This document shows positions 43,614 to 52,530 of a DNA stretch of 64,000 nucleotides, piece after piece. Positions within the stretch are counted from its first letter, which is position 1; every line of letters begins with the position of its first letter. The translations under genes and the position numbers were made by a program. The DNA lies in assembly GCA_963794155.1 (NCBI GenBank), contig CAWCCX010000011.1, forward strand, positions 1 to 64,000. The letters are read 5' to 3'. Below the pieces are notes generated by a model. The model was not told the origin of the DNA. It did no database searches and saw only the letters and a program-made list of their open reading frames with translations. Source of the stretch: Roseiarcus sp963794155. Lineage in GTDB: Bacteria > Pseudomonadota > Alphaproteobacteria > Rhizobiales > Beijerinckiaceae.

Positions 43614-44138
43614 CTACTCGGCGCCGTCGCCGTCGCGCTCGCCCATGTGATGGCGCATCATGTCCATCGCGAACCGCGCCCGCTCCGGCATCAGCATGCG
43701 TCCAAGCATGCCAAACCTGTGTTGCTGCGAATCGTCGAGACTTGCGTAGAGCGGCTTGGCGGCGTCGGCGATCTTCTTGATGTCGGCCGCGCCCTGCGAG
43801 AGACGGTCGGCCATCGCCTCGAGATGGTCGATCGGCGACATGCGCTCGCCCTCGTCGCGGGTCTGCATCATTTTCTGCATCGCGTCCATGCGCGCCTTGG
43901 CGGCGTCCTTGACCGCGGCTTCAAACGGGCCCCACAGTTTCTCCTGGTCGGGGGTCAGCTGAAGACCGGCCTTCATGCCGGCGAGCTTGGCGTCGAGCAT
44001 CGTCTCGCGATCGGCCGCCCAATGCTGCATACGCTCGGCATGCGACGGCGGCTGGTCGCCGGCCGCCGCAGCGGTCAGCGCGAAAGCGGAAGCAGAGACA
44101 GAAAGCGCGGCTAGAACCCCGAGGACTGTGCGTTTCAT
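43614..44138 (-). CDS. Spy/CpxP-like periplasmic protein (LTXXQ motif)
   Basis: The 174-aa exported protein has a signal peptide at residues 1-26 (MKRTVLGVLAALSVSASAFA, then LTAAAAG). The rest is a highly charged all-helical chain rich in Met and Gln. The motif LTPDQEKLWGPFEAAVKDAA is the LTxxQ hallmark, and DDSQQHRFGMLGRMLMPERA is the second, weaker copy. Spy-like proteins are periplasmic chaperones or metal/stress sensors; His and Met clusters at the C-terminus (MDMMRHHMGERDGDG) could bind metal. It is monocistronic. Confidence 0.8.
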   Translation of the reverse strand: MKRTVLGVLAALSVSASAFALTAAAAGDQPPSHAERMQHWAADRETMLDAKLAGMKAGLQLTPDQEKLWGPFEAAVKDAAKARMDAMQKMMQTRDEGERMSPIDHLEAMADRLSQGAADIKKIADAAKPLYASLDDSQQHRFGMLGRMLMPERARFAMDMMRHHMGERDGDGAE

Positions 44139-44305
44139 GACAAGGACCCCTGTCCTGATTGGTCGAACAGGACGGTGATCGCATACAAGATGAAATGCAA
44201 ATTAACTCGGCGTAATGAAGCCGAAAGGCGGCAGGACGAAGACTTTGCGGTAAACGCGAAGGTTGGCCCGCAAGGGCGCGACGTCTGTCGTACACGGGAG
44301 CGGAG

Positions 44306-45091
44306 ATGAGCGAATCAGTGCTGGAAAAGTTCGCTAGCCGGCTGGCGGCCAACGGCGAGGCTTTGTGCGCCTGGGTCACCGTGAACGAGCCGGCAATCGC
44401 CGAGTGGCTGGCGCGCGAAGATTTCGACGCGGTCATGCTCGACATGCAGCATGGGGCGATCGACTTCGCCGGCGCGATGCGCTCGATCCTCAGCGTCGCT
44501 CTCGCCGGCAAGCCAACCATCGTGCGTGTGCCGGTTGGGGAATTTGCCCTCGCCAGCCAGCTCCTTGACGCTGGGGCAAGCGGCATACTGGCGCCAATGA
44601 TCAACAGCGGCGACGACGCGAGGAGCTTCGTCGACTTCGTCAAATTTCCTCCGCTCGGGCGCCGCTCGTGGGGACCGCGGACGGCGCTACCGCTGAGTGG
44701 CCTCGACGCGACTCACTATCTCAACGCGGCCAACGCGATGACACAGGCGATCGCGATGATCGAGACGCGCGCTGCGCTTGACGCGCTCGACGATATTCTC
44801 GCAGTCGCGGGAATCGACGGCGTGTTCGTCGGCCCGTCCGACCTCTCAATCGCGCTCAGCGCGGGCGCGAGCGTCGAGCCGCGCAGCGGGGCCCTGATGA
44901 CCGAGGCGCGGCGGGTCGCCGGGCGGGCGAAGGCGAGCGGAAAATACGCGGCGATGTTCTGCTTCGACGGCGCGGACGCGCGCGCGATGCTCGCGCTCGG
45001 CTATCGGGTGTGCACCATCGCCAGCGACCATGCGCTCATGCGCGCGAGCGCCCAGGCCGAGCTCGCCGCCGCGCGGACTGAACGCCCCTGA
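44306..45091 (+). CDS. HpcH/HpaI-family aldolase
   Basis: The 261-aa class II aldolase of the 2,4-dihydroxyheptanedioate aldolase type makes or splits pyruvate-derived aldols with a divalent metal. It has ALCAWVTVNEPAIAEWLARE, AVMLDMQHGAIDFAG (catalytic His), the metal-binding Glu in AMIETRAALDALDDILAVAG and the closing VFVGPSDLSIALSAG. Length is normal. No other aromatic-degradation gene is nearby, so it may act in general pyruvate-aldehyde metabolism. A start at 44306 with GGAG 7 bases upstream is convincing. Confidence 0.9.
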   Translation: MSESVLEKFASRLAANGEALCAWVTVNEPAIAEWLAREDFDAVMLDMQHGAIDFAGAMRSILSVALAGKPTIVRVPVGEFALASQLLDAGASGILAPMINSGDDARSFVDFVKFPPLGRRSWGPRTALPLSGLDATHYLNAANAMTQAIAMIETRAALDALDDILAVAGIDGVFVGPSDLSIALSAGASVEPRSGALMTEARRVAGRAKASGKYAAMFCFDGADARAMLALGYRVCTIASDHALMRASAQAELAAARTERP

Positions 45092-45280
45092 GGATCGCCG
45101 CCGCACTGGAAAAATCCAATTCAGGGCCCATATCCCGTCTACGTTCGATGATTTCCGCGCGCGCCGCAGCGGGCTGACACAGAGCCGGGTTCAAGCGTGC
45201 ATCCGGGAGCCCAAGAGGCTAATGTGGAGAAGGCGCGAATCGAGCTCCGCCGGACCTTAAGCCCAATCACTTAAAAGGCT

Positions 45281-47746
45281 TTGATTTTGCAGGAAGAAGG
45301 CAAGGACCTGGCCGACGAGGCTGAGTCTGTCGGCGAAAGCTACGGCGCGGATTCGATCAAGGTGCTGCGCGGCCTGGACGCGGTGCGCAAGCGGCCGGGC
45401 ATGTATATCGGCGACACCGACGACGGGTCGGGTCTCCACCACATGATCTACGAGGTGGTCGACAACGCCATCGATGAGGCGCTCGCCGGCCACGCCAAGC
45501 TTGTCACCGTGACCTTGAACGCCGACGGCTCCTGCACCGTGACCGACGACGGACGCGGCATCCCGACTGGCATCCACGACGAGGAGGGCGTCTCGGCGGC
45601 CGAGGTCATCATGACCCAGTTGCACGCCGGCGGGAAATTCGACCAGAACTCCTACAAGGTTTCCGGCGGCCTGCATGGCGTCGGCGTGTCGGTGGTCAAT
45701 GCGCTGTCGACGCAGCTCATCCTGCGGGTCTGGCGCGACGGGCTCGAGCATTTCGTCGAATTCGCCGATGGCGACGTGGTTGCGCCGCTGAAGGTCGCAG
45801 GGCCTGCTCCGCTTGTCGACGGGCGGCCGAAGCGCGGCACCGAGGTCACGTTCACGCCCTCGCCCAAAACCTTCACCATGGTCGAGTTCGACTATGCGAC
45901 GATCGAGCATCGCCTGCGCGAGCTCGCCTTCCTCAATTCCGGCGTGCGCATCGTGCTGACCGACTTGCGCCACGCCGAGCCCAAGCGGGAGGAGCTTCAC
46001 TACGAAGGGGGTCTCGAGGCGTTCGTGCGTTATCTCGACCGCGCCAAGACGGCGCTCATCGACAAGCCGATCCTCATCAGGGGCGAGCGCGACGGGATCG
46101 GAGTCGAGGTCGCGCTGTGGTGGAACGACAGCTACCACGAGAACGTGCTCCCGTTCACCAACAACATCCCGCAGCGCGACGGCGGCACGCATCTCATCGG
46201 CTTGCGCAGCGCGCTCACCCGCCAGGTGGTCGGCTACGCCGAAAGTTCCGGGCTTTTAAAGAAAGAACGGGTCGACCTCTCCGGAGACGACACCCGCGAG
46301 GGCCTGACCTGCGTCTTGAGCATCAAGTGCCCGGATCCGAAATTCTCTTCGCAGACCAAGGACAAGCTGGTCTCCTCCGAGGTCAGGCCGGTCGTCGAGG
46401 GCCTGGTCAACGACCTCATGTCGCAATGGTTCGAGGAGCATCCGCAGGAGGCGCGGGTGATCGTCGGCAAGGTGGTCGAGGCGGCCATGGCGCGCGAGGC
46501 GGCGCGCAAGGCGCGCGAGCTTACGCGCCGCAAGGGGGCGCTCGACATCGCGAGCCTGCCCGGCAAGCTCGCCGACTGCCAAGAGCGCGATCCGGCGAAG
46601 TCGGAGATTTTCATCGTCGAGGGCGATTCGGCCGGCGGCACCGCCAAGCAGGGCCGCAACCGCGAGTTCCAGGCGGTGTTGCCGCTGCGCGGCAAGATCC
46701 TCAACGTCGAGCGCGCGCGCTTCGACAAAATGCTGGGCAGTGAGCAAATCGGCACCTTGATCACCGCGCTCGGCGCGGGAATTGGGCGCGACGACTTCAA
46801 TCTGGAGAAGCTGCGCTACCACAAGATCATCATCATGACCGACGCCGACGTCGACGGCTCGCACATCCGCACCCTTCTGCTCACCTTCTTCTTCCGCCAG
46901 ATGCGCCCGGTCATCGAGGCGGGGCATCTGTTCATCGCCCAGCCGCCGCTGTTCAAGGTCAAACGCGGACAATCGGAGCAGTATCTCAAGGACGAGCGGG
47001 CGCTCGAGGACTATCTGGTCGAGACGGGGCTCGACGGGGCGACGCTGACTCTCGCCGGCGGCGAAGTGCTGGCCGGCCAAGACCTGCGGGCGCTGGTCGA
47101 GGAGGCGCGCGCGCTTCGTCACCTGCTCGACGGGCTTCATTCGCGCTATAACCGCACCCTGGTCGAGCAGGCTGCGCTCGCCGGCGCGCTCAGGCCTTTG
47201 AGCGGGCCAGACGATCCGGAGGCCGAGCCGCGCGCGCTGCGCCTCGCCGAGCGTATGAACGCCATCGCCGAAGAGACCGAGCGCGGCTGGAGCGGCCGGG
47301 TCGAGGCCGGCGGTTATGTGCTGACGCGCGAGGTTCGCGGCGTCCGCCAGGCGGCGGCGCTTGATGCCGGCCTCCTCGCCTCTGCCGACGCGCGCCGCCT
47401 CGACGAGCACGCCGGGCCGTTGCGCGAGGCCTTCGCCCAACCGGCGACGTTTCAGCGCCGGGGCGAGACGACGACCGTCTCTGGTCCCTCGGAGCTTCTC
47501 GAGGCCGTCAACGCGGCCGGCCGCAAGGGCGTGACCTTTCAGCGCTACAAGGGCTTAGGCGAAATGAACAAAGACCAGCTCTGGGAGACGACGCTCGACC
47601 GCGACGCCCGGACGCTCTTGCAGGTCAAGATCCGCGAGGTCGACGAGGCCGACGACATCTTCGTCAAGCTCATGGGCGACATCGTCGAGCCGAGGCGCGA
47701 GTTCATCCAGGACAATGCGCTAAACGTCGCGAATTTGGACGTGTGA
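45281..47746 (+). CDS. gyrB: DNA gyrase subunit B
   Basis: GyrB is the ATPase subunit of DNA gyrase, which introduces negative supercoils. The 821-aa protein has AVRKRPGMYIGDTDDGSGLH, VDNAIDEALAGH, TVTDDGRGIPTGIH and GGLHGVGVSVVNALS in the GHKL ATPase domain, the TOPRIM EGDSAGGTAKQGRNREFQAV with DADVDGSHIRTLLLTFF, and the C-terminal FQRYKGLGEMNKDQLWETT. The start used is TTG 45281 (or TTG 45287); no ATG fits before the conserved YGADSIKVLRGL. It is upstream of dnaG in the same direction but 83 bases apart. Confidence 0.97.
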   Translation: MILQEEGKDLADEAESVGESYGADSIKVLRGLDAVRKRPGMYIGDTDDGSGLHHMIYEVVDNAIDEALAGHAKLVTVTLNADGSCTVTDDGRGIPTGIHDEEGVSAAEVIMTQLHAGGKFDQNSYKVSGGLHGVGVSVVNALSTQLILRVWRDGLEHFVEFADGDVVAPLKVAGPAPLVDGRPKRGTEVTFTPSPKTFTMVEFDYATIEHRLRELAFLNSGVRIVLTDLRHAEPKREELHYEGGLEAFVRYLDRAKTALIDKPILIRGERDGIGVEVALWWNDSYHENVLPFTNNIPQRDGGTHLIGLRSALTRQVVGYAESSGLLKKERVDLSGDDTREGLTCVLSIKCPDPKFSSQTKDKLVSSEVRPVVEGLVNDLMSQWFEEHPQEARVIVGKVVEAAMAREAARKARELTRRKGALDIASLPGKLADCQERDPAKSEIFIVEGDSAGGTAKQGRNREFQAVLPLRGKILNVERARFDKMLGSEQIGTLITALGAGIGRDDFNLEKLRYHKIIIMTDADVDGSHIRTLLLTFFFRQMRPVIEAGHLFIAQPPLFKVKRGQSEQYLKDERALEDYLVETGLDGATLTLAGGEVLAGQDLRALVEEARALRHLLDGLHSRYNRTLVEQAALAGALRPLSGPDDPEAEPRALRLAERMNAIAEETERGWSGRVEAGGYVLTREVRGVRQAAALDAGLLASADARRLDEHAGPLREAFAQPATFQRRGETTTVSGPSELLEAVNAAGRKGVTFQRYKGLGEMNKDQLWETTLDRDARTLLQVKIREVDEADDIFVKLMGDIVEPRREFIQDNALNVANLDV

Positions 47747-47829
47747 GGAACCCTGGCGTCCTCGCAAAAGCCGGGGACAACCGTTACGCCTCCTTGCCAA
47801 AGCCGTAATGCCGGCCAATCTGGCGTCCC

Positions 47830-49746
47830 ATGAAGTTCCCGCCTGAATTTCTTGACGAGATCATGGCCCGGCTGCCGGTCTCCGAAGTGGCGGGAGCGCG
47901 GGTCAAATTGCGGAAAGCCGGGCGGGAATGGCGCGGCCTGTCGCCGTTCACCTCAGAGAAAACGCCCTCCTTCTTCGTCAACGACCAGAAGCGGTTCTTC
48001 CATGACTTCTCGTCGGGCAAGCACGGAACGATCTTCAATTTCCTGATGGAGATCGAGGGCCTGAGCTTCCCCGAGGCGGTCGAGCGGCTCGCCGGGATGG
48101 CGGGCCTCCCCATGCCGCGCCGGAGCGACGCCGATGCGGCTGAGGAGAAAAAACGCGCGAGTCTGATCGAAGTCATCGCCATGGCTGCGCGCATCTTTGA
48201 ATCGAACCTCCAGCAGCCGGTCGGGGCAAAAGCGCGCGGCTATCTTTCCGACCGCGGTCTTGGGCCCGCGGTGCAGCAGCGCTTTTCGCTCGGCTATGCG
48301 TCGCCCGAGCGCTTTCATCTACGCGATGGGCTCGCGGCCAAAGGGGTCGGCGTCGATCAGTTGATCGAGGCGGGCCTCCTCATCCATGGCGAGGATATCG
48401 CTGTTCCTTATGACCGGTTCCGCGACCGGGTGATGTTTCCGATCCACGACCGCGCGGGTCGCGTCATCGCCTTCGGCGGCCGGGCGATGGAGCCGGGGGC
48501 CAAGGCGAAATACCTCAATTCGCCGGAGACCGCGCTCTTCCACAAAGGCGCGCTGCTGTTCAATCACCATCGCGCCCGCAAAGCCGCGCACGACTTGGGC
48601 GAAGTCATCGTCGTCGAGGGCTATATCGACGCGATCGCGGTGAGCGAGGCAGGGTTCCCCAATGTCGTCGCGCCGCTCGGCACCGCGCTCACGCCCGACC
48701 AGTGCGCACTTCTTTGGGCGATGGCGAGCGAGCCGATCCTGTGCTTCGACGGCGACGGCGCCGGCCGGCGGGCGGCCTTCCGCGCCATCGAGATGGCGTT
48801 GCCGCTGATCGGCGCCGCAAAGAGCCTGCGCTTCGCGCTTCTGCCCGAAGGTCAGGATCCGGACGACCTCATCCGCCTGAGCGGGCCTGAAGCGATGGCC
48901 GAGCACATCAAGGCCGCGCGGCCGTTCGCCGACATGCTGTTTATCCGGGAGACCGACGGCGAGCGGTTTGACACCCCCGAACAGCGCGCGGCGCTCGAGC
49001 GGCGACTCGGCGAAGCGGTTGCAAAAATCGTGGACGAACCGCTGCGCCGCCACTACCAGGCGTACGTGAAGCGGCGCCTTGCGGCGTTCTTTGGCGACGA
49101 GCGCGAGCGCTTGGGCTGGGGCGTCGGCGGCGCAAGGCGAGCCTTCGCCCCGCGGCGCGGCGGACCTTTCTCCCCGCACGGGCCTCGCGTCGGCCTCGCC
49201 GAGTCGCCGCTGGCTCCCCAGAGCAAGCTCTCCCGCAAGGCCCACTCTCCCGCGCGTGAAATCATGATTCTGGCGATCGCCCTAAGCCATCCCTCGTTGC
49301 TGGAGCGGCACAGCGAGGAGCTTGCGGCGACCGAATTCGCTGGCGCCGGCCTCGGCGCGTTCCGCGATGCGCTGCTCGCCGCTCCGGCCGAGGCGCTGCT
49401 TGGTTCTGCGGCGCTGGCGGAATGGCTAACCGGCGCGGGGCGCAGAGCGGAATGCGAGCGCATCGTGGCGCTAGCCGCCAAGATGCCCAACTGGTGGTGC
49501 ATGCGGCCGGAAGCTGCGGTCGCCGACGCCGATCTGGTGCTCAGACAAAGCTTGGCCTTGCATCGGCGAGCAGGCGCGTTACATAGGGACCTGAAGCTCG
49601 CGGAGCGGTCTCTCGCGGCGGAGTCGAACGAGCTTAATCTTGCGCGACTGCTTGATATCAAAGCGAATTTGGCCGACCTTGCGGACGCCGAAGCAGCGAT
49701 TGACGGTTTTGGCGATCAATCCGGGCGCGCCTCGTCCGCGATCTGA
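47830..49746 (+). CDS. dnaG: DNA primase, zinc ligands missing
   Basis: DnaG makes RNA primers for replication. The 638-aa protein starts MKFPPEFLDEIMARLPVSEV. The N-terminal zinc-ribbon position reads RGLSPFTSEKTPSFFVNDQK and RFFHDFSSGKHGTIFNFLME. The metal-binding Cys and His found in most primases are replaced (C-P-F-H by S-P-F-T; C-F-G-C by D-F-S-S). The TOPRIM core is intact: VIVVEGYIDAIAVSEAGFPN, APLGTALTPDQ and LCFDGDGAGRRAA. A C-terminal helicase-binding part follows (about 480-638). Loss of the zinc ligands occurs in some Rhizobiales as I recall it. Confidence 0.95.
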   Translation: MKFPPEFLDEIMARLPVSEVAGARVKLRKAGREWRGLSPFTSEKTPSFFVNDQKRFFHDFSSGKHGTIFNFLMEIEGLSFPEAVERLAGMAGLPMPRRSDADAAEEKKRASLIEVIAMAARIFESNLQQPVGAKARGYLSDRGLGPAVQQRFSLGYASPERFHLRDGLAAKGVGVDQLIEAGLLIHGEDIAVPYDRFRDRVMFPIHDRAGRVIAFGGRAMEPGAKAKYLNSPETALFHKGALLFNHHRARKAAHDLGEVIVVEGYIDAIAVSEAGFPNVVAPLGTALTPDQCALLWAMASEPILCFDGDGAGRRAAFRAIEMALPLIGAAKSLRFALLPEGQDPDDLIRLSGPEAMAEHIKAARPFADMLFIRETDGERFDTPEQRAALERRLGEAVAKIVDEPLRRHYQAYVKRRLAAFFGDERERLGWGVGGARRAFAPRRGGPFSPHGPRVGLAESPLAPQSKLSRKAHSPAREIMILAIALSHPSLLERHSEELAATEFAGAGLGAFRDALLAAPAEALLGSAALAEWLTGAGRRAECERIVALAAKMPNWWCMRPEAAVADADLVLRQSLALHRRAGALHRDLKLAERSLAAESNELNLARLLDIKANLADLADAEAAIDGFGDQSGRASSAI

Positions 49747-49927
49747 CCAGGGCGAGCCAACAACGGAAGGCCAAAAAACAGAAAGTGCGGCGTTTCCTTG
49801 GGGGCCCGCGGAAAGCCAGCCTTAGGCTTCGCCTGAGCAATCTTGATTTGCGGCTGCCCGCAGTTGCGGGACGGTCGAGGGACGATAGACCCGGCGCCGT
49901 TGGCTGCGGGATGACGGAGACGCCGCA

Positions 49928-51973
49928 ATGGCAAAAAAAGATGAGGCGAAGGGCGAGAGCGAAGCGACGGTCGTCGAGACTCCCGACAGCCCGCTGCTCG
50001 ATCTCAGCGACGCCGCCGTCAAGCGGATGCTCAAGATCGCCAAGAAGCGCGGCTGGGTGACGCAGGAGGAATTGAACGCCGTCCTCCCATCGGAAGAAAT
50101 TTCGTCCGACCAGATCGAGGACATGAATGCGATGCTCAGCGAGATGGGCATCAATGTCGTCGAGAGCGAAGACGCGGAAGAAGCGGAAAAGGAAAGCTCC
50201 GAGACCGTCGAGGAGGAAGAGGCCGAAGGCGGCGAAATCGTCGAGGCGGCGCGATCGACCGCGGTCGTGACGCGCAGTTCCGAGCCCGCCGAACGCACCG
50301 ACGATCCGGTTCGCATGTACCTGCGCGAGATGGGCTCGGTCGAGCTCCTGTCGCGCGAGGGCGAAATCGCCATCGCCAAGCGGATCGAGGCCGGCCGCGA
50401 GGCGATGATCGCGGGTCTGTGCGAAAGCCCGCTCACCTTCCAGGCGATCATCATCTGGCGCGACGAACTCAACGACGGCAAGATTCTTCTCCGCGACATC
50501 ATTGATCTCGAAGCAACCTACGCCGGCCCCGACGGCAAGAAGGCGCCCAAGACCGACTATTCCGCTCCCGGCGCGCCGCCGCCGCCCAATCCGGCCCGCG
50601 ACCGCATCGCGCCGGCGACCGCGCCCCAGGCGCCGCCGGAAGGATTCGAGGGCGATCAGGTCCCGACGCCCGAAAGCCTCGACGACGAGGACGATCTTGA
50701 GAATTCGGTCTCGCTGTCGGCGATGGAGGCCGACCTCAAGCCAAAAGTGCTCGAGACCTTCGACCGCATCGCCGACGCCTATAAGAAGCTGCGCCGCCTG
50801 CAGGATCAGAACGTCGAGAATAAGCTCAGGAGCGAATCGCTCTCGCCGGCCCAGGAGCGCAAATACAAGACGCTGAAGAAGGAGATCGTCGGCGACGTCA
50901 AGTCGCTGTCGCTCAACCAGAACCGCATCGACGCCCTGGTCGAGCAGCTCTACGACATCAACAAGCGCCTGATCGGCCTCGACATCCGCCTCATGCGGAT
51001 GGCCGAGACCCACCGCGTCGGCCGCGAGGACTTTCTCAAGAACTACCAGAATTCGGAGCTCGATCCGAAATGGCTGCTTCGCGTCTCGAAGCTGTCGACG
51101 CGCGGGTGGAAGGACTTCATCGCTGCCGACAAGAACGCGATCAAGGAAATCCGGGCCGAAATCCAGTCGCTGGCGACCGAGACCGGGCTTGAGATCCAGG
51201 AATTCCGCCGGCTGGTGCAGATGGTGCAGAAGGGCGAGCGGGAGGCGCGGCAGGCGAAGAAAGAGATGGTCGAGGCTAACCTGCGTCTCGTGATCTCAAT
51301 CGCCAAGAAATACACCAATCGCGGCCTGCAGTTTCTCGATCTCATTCAGGAAGGCAACATCGGCCTCATGAAGGCGGTCGACAAGTTCGAGTATCGCCGC
51401 GGCTACAAGTTCTCGACCTACGCCACCTGGTGGATTCGGCAGGCGATCACCCGCTCGATCGCCGATCAGGCAAGGACGATCCGCATCCCCGTCCACATGA
51501 TCGAGACAATCAACAAGATCGTGCGCACCTCGCGCCAGATGCTGCACGAGATAGGCCGCGAGCCGACGCCGGAGGAGCTCTCGGAAAAGCTCGCCATGCC
51601 GCTCGAAAAAGTGCGCAAAGTGCTCAAGATCGCCAAGGAGCCGATCAGCCTCGAGACCCCGATCGGCGACGAGGAGGACAGCCACCTCGGCGACTTCATC
51701 GAGGACAAGAACGCGGTCTTGCCGATCGACGCGGCGATCCAGTCGAACCTGCGCGAGACGACGACCCGCGTGCTGGCTTCGCTCACCCCGCGCGAAGAGC
51801 GGGTGCTGCGCATGCGCTTCGGCATCGGCATGAACACCGACCACACGCTCGAAGAGGTCGGTCAGCAGTTCTCGGTGACGCGCGAGCGCATCCGCCAGAT
51901 CGAAGCCAAGGCCTTGCGCAAGCTCAAGCACCCGAGCCGGAGCCGGAAGCTGAGGAGCTTCCTCGACAATTGA
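49928..51973 (+). CDS. rpoD: RNA polymerase primary sigma factor RpoD (sigma-70)
   Basis: The housekeeping sigma factor directs RNA polymerase to most promoters. The 681-aa protein has region 1.1 near the N-terminus (KRMLKIAKKRGWVTQEELNA), region 1.2 DDPVRMYLREMGSVELLSRE, a large non-conserved acidic and proline-rich segment (about 195-270), region 2 EANLRLVISIAKKYTNRGLQ and FSTYATWWIRQAITRSIADQ, region 3 MIETINKIVRTSRQMLHEIG and region 4 VLRMRFGIGMNTDHTLEEVG with VTRERIRQIEAKALRKLKHP. ATG 49928 starts MAKKDEAKGE; the ribosome site is weak. It follows dnaG, the usual dnaG-rpoD order. Confidence 0.97.
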   Translation: MAKKDEAKGESEATVVETPDSPLLDLSDAAVKRMLKIAKKRGWVTQEELNAVLPSEEISSDQIEDMNAMLSEMGINVVESEDAEEAEKESSETVEEEEAEGGEIVEAARSTAVVTRSSEPAERTDDPVRMYLREMGSVELLSREGEIAIAKRIEAGREAMIAGLCESPLTFQAIIIWRDELNDGKILLRDIIDLEATYAGPDGKKAPKTDYSAPGAPPPPNPARDRIAPATAPQAPPEGFEGDQVPTPESLDDEDDLENSVSLSAMEADLKPKVLETFDRIADAYKKLRRLQDQNVENKLRSESLSPAQERKYKTLKKEIVGDVKSLSLNQNRIDALVEQLYDINKRLIGLDIRLMRMAETHRVGREDFLKNYQNSELDPKWLLRVSKLSTRGWKDFIAADKNAIKEIRAEIQSLATETGLEIQEFRRLVQMVQKGEREARQAKKEMVEANLRLVISIAKKYTNRGLQFLDLIQEGNIGLMKAVDKFEYRRGYKFSTYATWWIRQAITRSIADQARTIRIPVHMIETINKIVRTSRQMLHEIGREPTPEELSEKLAMPLEKVRKVLKIAKEPISLETPIGDEEDSHLGDFIEDKNAVLPIDAAIQSNLRETTTRVLASLTPREERVLRMRFGIGMNTDHTLEEVGQQFSVTRERIRQIEAKALRKLKHPSRSRKLRSFLDN

Positions 51974-52109
51974 GCGATCGGAGCGCGGCGCAATTGGCTT
52001 GATCCTGGCTCCTTCGCGGCTCCGGGGTCAGGCCTTCTCTTCGCTCGGCGACGCCTTAACAACAAATCGATGCTGCTGAATTGGCAAAGCTCTGGCGAGC
52101 GCAATTGAC

Positions 52110-52180
52110 AGGGTATTTTACTCCCAGAACAGGGCGATTTTCTCTCCCATAACAGGCGGTTTTTTCGCATAACAGAAGCT
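52110..52180. repeat. imperfect triple repeat of about 21 bp downstream of rpoD
   Basis: The units CCCAGAACAGGGCGATTTT, CCCATAACAGGCGGTTTT and GCATAACAGAAG follow each other at roughly 21-base spacing. On the minus strand they read as a repeated peptide pattern, a sign of a mutated coding repeat. The surrounding 51974-52440 region holds no gene I can name. Confidence 0.45.
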
Positions 52181-52485
52181 GCTCGGCGACGAAGCTGGAT
52201 TTGCGTTCGCCGGACATCCCACCGCTTCGACCGACACGGTTCAGCTCGCCATCCCGAACGCGCTTGCGCACAGGCACGGGATCCGCGCGGCTTTGCCGGG
52301 GTTTCCGCGGCCGGCGAAGGCTCCCGCATCTCGCCCAGCCACGGCTCGGCGCGCCGCCAGCGCTCGACCGGTAGAGTAGGAGTGTGGCGCGGTGGCGTTA
52401 GGTTGAGCATATCGGTTTGCCGCCCCTTTCGTCTGGCGGTGCCTTAGTGGCTCGACCATGGCTCCGTTTCCACACCCCCCTCATC

Positions 52486-52518
52486 GAACCGGACGTGCAG
52501 ATTTCCCGCATCCGGCTC
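52486..52518 (-). ncRNA. group II intron domain V
   Basis: Read on the minus strand it begins GAGCCGGATGCGGG and ends GCACGTCCGGTTC. This is a 33-base hairpin with AAAT near the loop, closely matching the catalytic domain V consensus (GAGCCGnATGCG...CGCACGTnCGGTTC). Confidence 0.88.
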
Positions 52519-52530
52519 TCGGACAAGACC

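Noticed and set aside
45092..45280. Possible replication origin before gyrB
   Set aside because: No dnaA, no DnaA-box cluster and no AT-rich unwinding region seen.
46256..47440. 394-aa minus-strand frame
   Set aside because: Antisense to gyrB.
49658..51013. 451-aa minus-strand frame
   Set aside because: Antisense to rpoD and the end of dnaG.
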